From: Lentisphaeria bacterium
GTDB taxonomy: Bacteria > Verrucomicrobiota > Lentisphaeria > Victivallales > Victivallaceae
Direction: 5' to 3'
Length of the DNA stretch: 64,000 nucleotides
Assembly: GCA_017508385.1 (NCBI GenBank)
Contig: JAFVZB010000011.1
Location: 1-64,000 of the forward strand
The notes below the pieces were generated by a model. The model was given only the letters and a program-made list of their open reading frames with translations, was not told the origin of the DNA and did no database searches. Shown here piece by piece: positions 28,953-35,791 of this stretch (its first letter is position 1; each line of letters opens with the position of its first letter). A program made the position numbers and the translations under genes.

Positions 28953-28986
28953 ATTGTCCTAAATTTTGTGAAAAACATTTATAATT
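28953..28986. repeat. 34-bp direct repeat, copy next to the FAD gene
   Basis: Identical over 34 bases to 31193-31226 and in the same orientation. In the minus-strand frame of the DUF4838 gene this copy reads NYKCFSQNLGQ followed at once by TAA, so it looks like the original 3' end of that gene. It begins eight bases before the FAD start codon. Confidence 0.95.
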
Positions 28987-29195
28987 TCGGTATTACGCCC
29001 AAAAGATACCTGAAAAATCTTCTGATGCGCAAGATCTCCACACTGCTTTCCCGGGAAAAAACCACCTTGCGTGCCGCAGCCGATGAACTGCGGTTCAGTT
29101 CGGATTTCTATCTTTCCCGTTTTATCCGCAAAAACGCCGGTATCCCTGCTCCCCGATTCCGGAAACAGCTGCAGCAATACCCCGGAAAATGGTGA
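28987..29195 (+). pseudogene. AraC-type regulator, 5'-truncated remnant
   Basis: The frame encodes FGITPKRYLKNLLMRK, then ISTLLSREKTTLRAAADEL and FYLSRFIRKNAGIPAPRF. This matches the end of an AraC-family DNA-binding domain: the end of the first helix-turn-helix and the whole second one. The N-terminal sensor and first helices are missing, and the match stops at the 34-bp repeat. It ends directly against the stop of the inserted glycosidase-like gene (convergent), as if both had been neighbours in the donor. Confidence 0.75.
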
Positions 29196-31184
29196 TCATT
29201 CCAGAGTGATGCAGACGGGAACGGTGTGATCAAAACGCATTTTGACTTTTATACCGTCAGCAGTTCTTTCATAGGGAAGATCCTGCCATGAGACATCCTG
29301 ATCCAGAAAGCGCAATTTGGAGCATTGCCGCAAATTTTCAGGAAGATACAAAGCTAGTTCCTCAAGGGGATCAACAGCAAGGTTGATACAGGTCAGGAAC
29401 GCTTTGAAATCTTTCTTTTCCACAGGTTTGTTGGCAATGAAAAATACATGAGGCGCCTTTTTGACCATGGGGAACTGAGCATTGCATCTGATGAGAAGCT
29501 CCTGCAAAAGAGCCTGACGGCGGTAGTTAAAAAGGGAACTTGCATGATGATTTTCCAACGCAGCAGCAAAAATCACCACCTTGCCTCCCAGGGAGTTCCG
29601 GAAAAAAGTCATGCCGGGAGCGGTGTATTTGCCGTGGAAATCAACGATCTTCGTCACTTCTTCGCAGCCGGGGTCAGTGATCTCCACCTTGTAGAGGAAA
29701 CCGTTTCCTTTGGGAGAATACGCATCCGCTCTTGTCATGGTGCGCCCCTTGAGTTCCGGACAGAAACTGTCGCAAATGATCTCTTTCGCCCCCAGATCGA
29801 AACGCGCTTTTCCCTGAAGCAGACCTTCTTCCACCCGGGCTCCTGTGAAGCGGGCAAAATTCCTTTCTGTCAGCACCCGGGCGGCGTCACCGTCAAGGAA
29901 AAGATTTTTGGCAAGAAGCTCCATGATCTTTTCATCGCTCAAAAAGCGCAGCTGTTCGCCTGAGACAAGAACGATATCTTCATCTTCTCTCGTGGTATAG
30001 GGGATCCCGAACGCAGAAACCACCTTGAGCCACTCCGCCTGACGGCAGGGGAAATTGACTCTTTCAAAAGGATCACCCAAGAGCCGCACGCCCTGCAGCT
30101 GACACCCCTCAACACTTTTACGGATGGCATTGAAACGGGAACGCTCACGGTGATACATCAAACTGTACGCCTTCTCTTCATCGTGGTCATCCAGCATCTG
30201 CTGGTTCTGAAAGACTGCGCCGTCAAAACCGAAAGAGAAGACTGCCCCCATCATAGCACGCATACAGCCGGCGGAGGTGTAAAAACGGGTGTGGGGATAG
30301 GTATCGCATTCGTGAATGAAAGTAAAATCCCCCTTGATGTGCTCTTTGGAGTAAAGGCATGAAAACAAGGTTCCAGGCAGATTCTTTATTTGTTCACCGC
30401 TATAAAAGGTTCCGTGAAAACGCACAAAAGGGGTATGCTTATTTCCGGCTAAGGCACGGGCGACTGCTTCGGCACAGTTGCCATCCTTTGCGCTGCTTCC
30501 GGGTTCCATGCACCCCATGGGGATCTCCGGAGTCAATTTATCCGCCTCAGTTCTGACAGCTTGAGCAAAAAGCACAAGAGAATCTTTCGCAAGCGTCTGC
30601 CACCTGCGGAGCAATTCCCGTGATTCAGCTTTCTTTTCAGTAAAGAGATACTCCAACTCCTTTCTTGAGTAAGATCTGCCTTCCCTGCGGGCAAATTCGG
30701 CGAGGTGATGTTCGCAAAAGCAGCCGGCGCCCCCGTGGCAGTTGATTCCGAAATCATCTTCTGTAATGAAAAAATCGGGACGTGCTTTATCAAGGAAAAA
30801 TGCGACATCTTCGGCAAAGCGTTTCCGGTACCCGGGATCCAGGGGACAGGTGGAAAAAGGGGCTTCAGTACCATTTTGCCTGACGATCCGGGTATATCCG
30901 GGGGTAGGTCCGGATTTCAAAGTCAGTGTGTGCCACCAGCCGAAACTGATTTCAGGAGCCAGAAGCGCCTTGATCTGCTTAAAAATCTCGGCGCGCTCTT
31001 CAAAGTATTCCCGGGGCGGATAAGAGATACTGCGCCAACCTTTTGACGGCAGAACGAGCACAAATCTGCTGAATCCGTAATTGGAGTGCTGAAACATGAT
31101 ATTGTCTGCAACGCTGCGGACATCCGTATCAAAGGCCCCCATATAAACCGGGATCAATATGTTGATTTCATCGTGTTTTTTCAT
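29196..31184 (-). CDS. Inserted glycosidase-like protein (internal start of the fused frame)
   Basis: A 662-residue protein starting at MKKHDEINILIPVYMG. It has no signal peptide. The start and repeated alternation look like a TIM-barrel of glycoside-hydrolase type: GWWHTLTLKSG, then FFITEDDFGINCHGG with a C-x-C-x2-H motif near residue 153, then a beta-rich C-terminus. The family is not recognised with certainty. A weak AGGA lies 12 bases upstream in the duplicated repeat, so it may be made on its own as well as part of the fusion described in the next entry. Confidence 0.6.
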   Translation of the reverse strand: MKKHDEINILIPVYMGAFDTDVRSVADNIMFQHSNYGFSRFVLVLPSKGWRSISYPPREYFEERAEIFKQIKALLAPEISFGWWHTLTLKSGPTPGYTRIVRQNGTEAPFSTCPLDPGYRKRFAEDVAFFLDKARPDFFITEDDFGINCHGGAGCFCEHHLAEFARREGRSYSRKELEYLFTEKKAESRELLRRWQTLAKDSLVLFAQAVRTEADKLTPEIPMGCMEPGSSAKDGNCAEAVARALAGNKHTPFVRFHGTFYSGEQIKNLPGTLFSCLYSKEHIKGDFTFIHECDTYPHTRFYTSAGCMRAMMGAVFSFGFDGAVFQNQQMLDDHDEEKAYSLMYHRERSRFNAIRKSVEGCQLQGVRLLGDPFERVNFPCRQAEWLKVVSAFGIPYTTREDEDIVLVSGEQLRFLSDEKIMELLAKNLFLDGDAARVLTERNFARFTGARVEEGLLQGKARFDLGAKEIICDSFCPELKGRTMTRADAYSPKGNGFLYKVEITDPGCEEVTKIVDFHGKYTAPGMTFFRNSLGGKVVIFAAALENHHASSLFNYRRQALLQELLIRCNAQFPMVKKAPHVFFIANKPVEKKDFKAFLTCINLAVDPLEELALYLPENLRQCSKLRFLDQDVSWQDLPYERTADGIKVKMRFDHTVPVCITLE

Positions 31185-33977
31185 CTTATGTGATTGTCCT
31201 AAATTTTGTGAAAAACATTTATAATTACCATTGTTGACGACTACATTGCCTACACAATATCTTCGCTCAATATCGGCTTTCCATATACATATCCAGCCGT
31301 AAGTGTACGGAGCATTGCCGACCGGGTCGGCGCAGATATTGTTTATCACAAGTTCATTGCACTTTGCATTTAATATACCATGCGGAATACTGATTTCAAA
31401 GTTGCCCCACTTGCCGGCACCTTTATCAAACTTGATGTTTCCGGAAAAAACCCTCTTTCCGTTTACAGTTATTTCGCAGGGAACTTCTTCAAGCTCGGTC
31501 ATTCCGATGAGGGTGATTTTCTTTACATCGTTTCCGGAAAACCTTGACACCGCCCTGCTCCACGGTGAGCTCGCCCGGCGCAGACAGATATTCTCACGGG
31601 ATACCGGACGGCTCGGGTAATACTGTGCTCCTTTGAAGTCGCCGCTTTTTATCGTATTGCCTGAGACGACTTTGAGCTCTTTCGGCTTCACCACCGGGTT
31701 TGCCATAAACTTTTTCATCTCAGGGTCAAGCCAGAATTTTTTGTTTTTGATTTTTATTCCGGTGACATAGCTGAACCACACTGACACATCTCTGTACGGA
31801 TGCGGATAATTGGTGAATGAGACCTTTTTATTCAATATCTTCATCAATTCAGCCACCTGGCTGGCAAAACGTTTGTAGTCGTTGTTCAACGGAGCATTAT
31901 TTACGTTGAACTCATCAAGTTCGCTGAAAAGCAACACTGCTTTATGGTACATCAGCGACCTGCGCGCCCTGCCCTCAGCCGGAGCAGCGGCGATCGCTTT
32001 ATCAAGCAATTTATGCAGATCAGCCAGCAGTTCAGGAGTAACTGTGCCAGTGATGGGAAACTCACAATACTGACTCGGCTTTTTCTCTTTGACGTGTTTA
32101 TAAATACGGTTGAAGTAATCGACCATGTACGGAGCTGCCTCTTTACCGTAGTAAAACTGCATATGCTCCTTTATCAGAGATTGCACGTCGATATCATCCT
32201 GCCAGAACATCTTTCCCCACACATAGGTCATCAGTGCTTCAAACTGAGGAGTTACTCCGCAGATTTCAAAACCGCTGAAATTTCTCTCCCTGCAATATTT
32301 TATACGCTCGCAAGTTGCAGTAAACGGCACAGTAAGTGCGTAACGGTTCTGAAATTGAGTTGGATAGACAAAAGCCGTTATATTGCCGTTTTCAACACTT
32401 TTCTGCCAGTTTTCAAGTTGACGCCACCCCTCACGGTTTCCGTAAGATTCATTGACGCTGTCGGATGTAAAATTGGGCTTGTAAAACGCGTATTTTACTA
32501 CAACCTGAGGATGCATTTTCAAATCTTCAATCGGCTCGGCTGTGTATGTGTAAGCATGTGCAATTATCTTTTTACCGGGAAACTCAGGCATCACCTCTCT
32601 TGCGACCTCGTTTATCATATCCATATAAACTCTGGTCCATGAGTTTTCTTTGGAATTGGCACGGCACTTGTCGCACTGGCACCAGTTATGAAAATCGCAG
32701 CTGGCAAGTAATACAAACTCTGCCTGCGGAGCATTTTTCAAATAACGCCTGGCGGCTTCTTTGTAAAGTCTGCGAACCTCAGGATTGGAATAACATTTCG
32801 GTTGCTCTCTGCGGTTGCGCGGATCACGGCGTTTGCCATCCTTACCAATTGCAAAAAGTTCAGGATTTGTTTCAAAAAGCGTTGACGGAACTATAAATAT
32901 ATCATTGTGATGCGGCAAATCTCTACCGTAAACTGCCGGTGCAATGAGCATCTTTTTATTGCAGTATCCCATACCGATCATATCGCCGTAATCATTGAAA
33001 AAACTGAAAGTAAACGGTGTTGAGCGTCTGCACTCAAATTTGGGAAAAACCACATTTTTTTCAGTTGGTATGACTTGATGAAAGCGTCCGTAAAATTTGA
33101 ATCCGCAATTTTTGAGCAGCTCGTATGAGCCGTGAACCAGATTGAACGACTTGTTTGCGCTTATAACTATATTTTTACCGCTTGAAACTTTGAAAACGTT
33201 TTTCGCTTTGCATTCCTTGAGAGTGTTATCGGCAAAACCGATATTGACCGCATCATCCGACGGCAGTTTGCCGACGGTCAGAGGAAGCATTTTTCCGGTC
33301 TGCAAATAGAGATATTTCCTCAATCTCACTGCGGCAAAGAGCTGCCAGTAATCGGGATTTTCCGGCATTTTTACGGAAACGATTTTTTTGCCGTCATAAT
33401 TGCTGAACGGAGTGTTTTTCTCATTCAAACTGTCGGTCACTTCCTGAAAACTCACGGATGTGACATCAAGTTTCGCTCCCGGAGTCAGGTGTAAACGCAA
33501 AACTATTTTATCAGCTGTACAGTGTTCTTCGATCTGATCAGGAGTATTGAAGTTTTTATTTTCAAGAAGGTGCGGAGTCAGAAACTCTTCGCTCCAATTA
33601 CCGCTGCCGGTGATTTTCCGGCGGATTATATTTTTTCTTCCCTTTGCTCCCTTAACATAAATTGTCAGCATTATGTAGCTGCGCGGAGTATTGGTATAAC
33701 TGAAACTCATTTTTTGGCGCAGCAAATCGTTATCCCACTCTTTTTCGAGAGTAACTTTTCCTGCGGCGGAAAGAATAAGTCTGCCGTTTTTCTCAGAACA
33801 TTTCCAGTTGCGCTGCGGTTCAAAGATTTTGAAAGGCAGCGTTCCGTGCCCCGGAATTTCCGGATAATCCATTGCTTCGCACTGCTTTGCCCACTCGTGG
33901 ATATACACTTTGGAATCCTGAGCGTACATGCTCATTACACCGGCAATGAGCAGGCAGAGAAAAAACATTTTTTTCAT
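29196..33977 (-). CDS. DUF4838-type secreted protein fused in frame to the inserted protein
   Basis: One uninterrupted frame of 1593 residues. Residues 1-920 are a secreted DUF4838-type protein: signal peptide MKKMFFLCLLIAGVMSMYA, an N-terminal alpha/beta region, a barrel with the SCDFHNWCQCDKC motif near residue 433, and a C-terminal beta-sandwich-like part ending YGWICIWKADIERRY. Residues 921-931 come from the 34-bp repeat and its edge, and 932-1593 are the inserted glycosidase-like protein. The original gene probably stopped at a TAA that the insertion replaced with TCA. AGGAG precedes the ATG at 33975-33977. It follows a pseudopilin gene by 22 bases. DUF4838 proteins are probable glycan-active enzymes; the substrate is unknown. 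Confidence 0.75.
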   Translation of the reverse strand: MKKMFFLCLLIAGVMSMYAQDSKVYIHEWAKQCEAMDYPEIPGHGTLPFKIFEPQRNWKCSEKNGRLILSAAGKVTLEKEWDNDLLRQKMSFSYTNTPRSYIMLTIYVKGAKGRKNIIRRKITGSGNWSEEFLTPHLLENKNFNTPDQIEEHCTADKIVLRLHLTPGAKLDVTSVSFQEVTDSLNEKNTPFSNYDGKKIVSVKMPENPDYWQLFAAVRLRKYLYLQTGKMLPLTVGKLPSDDAVNIGFADNTLKECKAKNVFKVSSGKNIVISANKSFNLVHGSYELLKNCGFKFYGRFHQVIPTEKNVVFPKFECRRSTPFTFSFFNDYGDMIGMGYCNKKMLIAPAVYGRDLPHHNDIFIVPSTLFETNPELFAIGKDGKRRDPRNRREQPKCYSNPEVRRLYKEAARRYLKNAPQAEFVLLASCDFHNWCQCDKCRANSKENSWTRVYMDMINEVAREVMPEFPGKKIIAHAYTYTAEPIEDLKMHPQVVVKYAFYKPNFTSDSVNESYGNREGWRQLENWQKSVENGNITAFVYPTQFQNRYALTVPFTATCERIKYCRERNFSGFEICGVTPQFEALMTYVWGKMFWQDDIDVQSLIKEHMQFYYGKEAAPYMVDYFNRIYKHVKEKKPSQYCEFPITGTVTPELLADLHKLLDKAIAAAPAEGRARRSLMYHKAVLLFSELDEFNVNNAPLNNDYKRFASQVAELMKILNKKVSFTNYPHPYRDVSVWFSYVTGIKIKNKKFWLDPEMKKFMANPVVKPKELKVVSGNTIKSGDFKGAQYYPSRPVSRENICLRRASSPWSRAVSRFSGNDVKKITLIGMTELEEVPCEITVNGKRVFSGNIKFDKGAGKWGNFEISIPHGILNAKCNELVINNICADPVGNAPYTYGWICIWKADIERRYCVGNVVVNNGNYKCFSQNLGQSHKMKKHDEINILIPVYMGAFDTDVRSVADNIMFQHSNYGFSRFVLVLPSKGWRSISYPPREYFEERAEIFKQIKALLAPEISFGWWHTLTLKSGPTPGYTRIVRQNGTEAPFSTCPLDPGYRKRFAEDVAFFLDKARPDFFITEDDFGINCHGGAGCFCEHHLAEFARREGRSYSRKELEYLFTEKKAESRELLRRWQTLAKDSLVLFAQAVRTEADKLTPEIPMGCMEPGSSAKDGNCAEAVARALAGNKHTPFVRFHGTFYSGEQIKNLPGTLFSCLYSKEHIKGDFTFIHECDTYPHTRFYTSAGCMRAMMGAVFSFGFDGAVFQNQQMLDDHDEEKAYSLMYHRERSRFNAIRKSVEGCQLQGVRLLGDPFERVNFPCRQAEWLKVVSAFGIPYTTREDEDIVLVSGEQLRFLSDEKIMELLAKNLFLDGDAARVLTERNFARFTGARVEEGLLQGKARFDLGAKEIICDSFCPELKGRTMTRADAYSPKGNGFLYKVEITDPGCEEVTKIVDFHGKYTAPGMTFFRNSLGGKVVIFAAALENHHASSLFNYRRQALLQELLIRCNAQFPMVKKAPHVFFIANKPVEKKDFKAFLTCINLAVDPLEELALYLPENLRQCSKLRFLDQDVSWQDLPYERTADGIKVKMRFDHTVPVCITLE
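31193..31226. repeat. 34-bp direct repeat, copy at the DUF4838/insert junction
   Basis: Perfect match of 28953-28986. Here the DUF4838 frame continues through the repeat as CAA TCA CAT AAG and into the inserted gene, so no stop codon is met. Confidence 0.95.
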
Positions 33978-33999
33978 ATAAAAATTCTCCTGAAAAAAA

Positions 34000-34761
34000 T
34001 CACAACGCCGACGGACCGGCATTTGTCTTGTTGTAGCCAAAAAACTTATTTATCGGCTTCCGGGTATTATCGGTGATATACATCAACTCATCCCTCAGCA
34101 TAAGTTGGACGTGACCATCGACAAATCCGACCTGAGTATATCCGTTGTGTCTTGCTGACGGAGCGTATCCGACATCACCGTTATGATATGATACATAAGC
34201 ATCACCCAGCGCCTTTCCGTCGAGACTGCCGACTTCACACATCAACACCCTGAGAGATGGTTTGGATATGCGTGTGAGTTTGCTTCCGTAACCGTAAGTG
34301 CCGCCAGTAGTGATATATTTTGCTGACAGGAAATAGGTATTGTATCCGTAACTCACTTTTTTGGCATTGACTTCATAACTTACCTGACGGCCATCCATCG
34401 GGCAGTACAGCTGACTTTTGGATGCGTCGCCGTTAAACTCCGCTTTGTTTATCTTGACTCCGGCAAACTTATACATCTCATGATACCAGCGGCGCAGATC
34501 ACTGGCATTTGTGCCGCTCCATGAGCAGCGCCAGTAAAAGGTATCATCATGAGAATCGGCATACAGAAGATGTCCTCTGGTCCAGGTATTGACCTGAGAG
34601 GCGCAAGTCGTAGTTCTTGCCCGGTCACGTGCACTTGACAGTGCGGGCATGAGTATTGATGCCAATATGGCTATAATGGCGATAACCACCAACAGTTCGA
34701 TAAGGGTGAACTTTTTCCCGTTTTTTCCCATTCTGATTCCGTCTTTTCTGATTACGTTCAT
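34000..34761 (-). CDS. Pseudopilin with H-X9-DG motif (locus 1)
   Basis: A 253-residue type II secretion/type IV pilin-like protein. The prepilin signal [20 protein letters not shown] follows a short basic leader; cleavage is expected before Phe. After it come a hydrophobic helix and a periplasmic domain with CP and H-X9-DG signatures (HNGYTQVGFVDGHV near residue 210), the hallmark of the large pseudopilin families of Planctomycetes and Lentisphaerae. AGGAGGTG lies five bases before the ATG. It heads an operon with the DUF4838 gene and faces the PocR/AraC regulator. Confidence 0.9.
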   Translation of the reverse strand: MNVIRKDGIRMGKNGKKFTLIELLVVIAIIAILASILMPALSSARDRARTTTCASQVNTWTRGHLLYADSHDDTFYWRCSWSGTNASDLRRWYHEMYKFAGVKINKAEFNGDASKSQLYCPMDGRQVSYEVNAKKVSYGYNTYFLSAKYITTGGTYGYGSKLTRISKPSLRVLMCEVGSLDGKALGDAYVSYHNGDVGYAPSARHNGYTQVGFVDGHVQLMLRDELMYITDNTRKPINKFFGYNKTNAGPSAL

Positions 34762-34866
34762 AAAAACACCTCCTGTTGTCAGTTTTTTTGGGTACTGGTA
34801 ATAAAATACAATGATTTTTTATAAAAAACTATGGACTTTTTTGCTTTTTTGTTGTATATTTTCAAT

Positions 34867-35673
34867 ATGAAAGAGAATATTGACATTTTTAAATCATTTT
34901 GCCGCATGGTCGAGACGGAGTTCAGCTGCAAACTCTGTCTGCATGACTACACCGGTATGCTCGCTCACGGAGAGCTTCCTCACATACACATATCAGAATG
35001 TTGTACTGCGTTCAAAAAGAGTGTACGCAGACGGCACCTGCTCTGTACCGACTTTGACCAGACAAAAGTTCATCAGAAGATGCTCTCACTGCAAAGGGGA
35101 TTTTTCAAACAGTGCCACTGCGGAATTCTTGAGGCGGTTTTTCCGGTTTACTGCAAAGGAACTCTTGCCGGAGTTATTTTTGCCGGTCCATTTGCAGGTG
35201 GTGAGGCGGAACTCACTGTTCCGGTGACCAAAATAACTCAACATAAATTTCCGTCGCTTGATACCCCGACCCGGGAGCGGCTGCTGGCGACAGGAGAACT
35301 GCTGGCAAGTTATCTCGGAAACTGCTGTACTCCTGATTTCGGAACAGACCGCAAAGGAGTGATAAAGGATTATCTTCAGCACCATGCAAGCTCTTACTCC
35401 GCCTCTCTTGAAGAGCTCTCTGAAAAACTCGGACTGAGTCCGGCACGCACAAGCGAAGCGGTCAAAAAGATTTTCAACTGCTCCTTTTCCCATCTGCTCA
35501 ACGCCGAGAGATTGAGGATCTCCAAAATATATCTTGACAACACCGACTACCCCATGGAAATCATCGCAAGAAAAGCCGGTTTCAGAGACGGAACCTATTT
35601 TCACCGGGTTTTCAAGCGTTTTAATGGAGTTACTCCCGGAGAATATCGCAAAAAGCACTCTCAAATTTCTTGA
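34867..35673 (+). CDS. PocR-domain AraC family regulator
   Basis: A 268-residue transcription factor. Residues 1-150 form a PocR-like sensor rich in Cys and His (EFSCKLCLHDYTG, HLLCTDFDQ, KQCHCGILE); residues 165-268 are a two-helix-turn-helix AraC domain (KLGLSPARTSEAVKKIFN and FRDGTYFHRVFKRFNGVTPGEY). The start MKENIDIF lies only seven bases after a TATATT box and has no ribosome-binding site, suggesting a leaderless message; an in-frame ATG 12 codons upstream would overlap the promoter. It is divergent from the pseudopilin operon, which it probably controls. Confidence 0.85.
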   Translation: MKENIDIFKSFCRMVETEFSCKLCLHDYTGMLAHGELPHIHISECCTAFKKSVRRRHLLCTDFDQTKVHQKMLSLQRGFFKQCHCGILEAVFPVYCKGTLAGVIFAGPFAGGEAELTVPVTKITQHKFPSLDTPTRERLLATGELLASYLGNCCTPDFGTDRKGVIKDYLQHHASSYSASLEELSEKLGLSPARTSEAVKKIFNCSFSHLLNAERLRISKIYLDNTDYPMEIIARKAGFRDGTYFHRVFKRFNGVTPGEYRKKHSQIS

Positions 35674-35698
35674 AATCCGCAAAAATATATTGTATATT
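35670..35698 (+). promoter_or_regulatory. Promoter of greA
   Basis: TTGAAA (35670-35675), 17 bases and TATATT (35693-35698), starting within the last codon of the regulator gene and about 90 bases upstream of greA. Confidence 0.65.
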
Positions 35699-35791
35699 AT
35701 TGAGCTGTAAAATCAACTTTCTTCCGGAACACCAGTTTTTCCGGCAGGACAACGCGGAAAAAATCAGTTTCCGCAGGAGAAAAACATTATT

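Larger units (their letters stand above)
28953..31192. mobile_element. Inserted gene cassette bounded by the 34-bp repeat
   Basis: A 2.24-kb segment (one repeat plus 2206 bases) carrying a whole glycosidase-like gene and the 3' third of an AraC regulator gene. AraC homology begins at the exact repeat boundary (28987). Removing one repeat and the interior restores a normal DUF4838 stop codon and a six-base gap to the FAD gene, which argues that the segment was inserted. No transposase, integrase or terminal inverted repeats are seen. Confidence 0.6.

Noticed and set aside
28953-28986. 34-bp repeat as a shared promoter/operator of two genes
   Set aside because: It does precede both start codons at equal distance, but it reads as the 3' end of the DUF4838 frame with its stop codon in one copy, and the AraC match breaks at its edge; duplication by insertion explains more.
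29196-31184. Inserted gene as an insertion-sequence transposase
   Set aside because: No DDE, HUH or recombinase motifs; the sequence looks like a glycosidase-type barrel.
28953-31226. 34-bp repeat as a dif-like XerC/XerD site
   Set aside because: It is AT-rich and of about the right length, but no convincing pair of inverted arms around a central region is visible.
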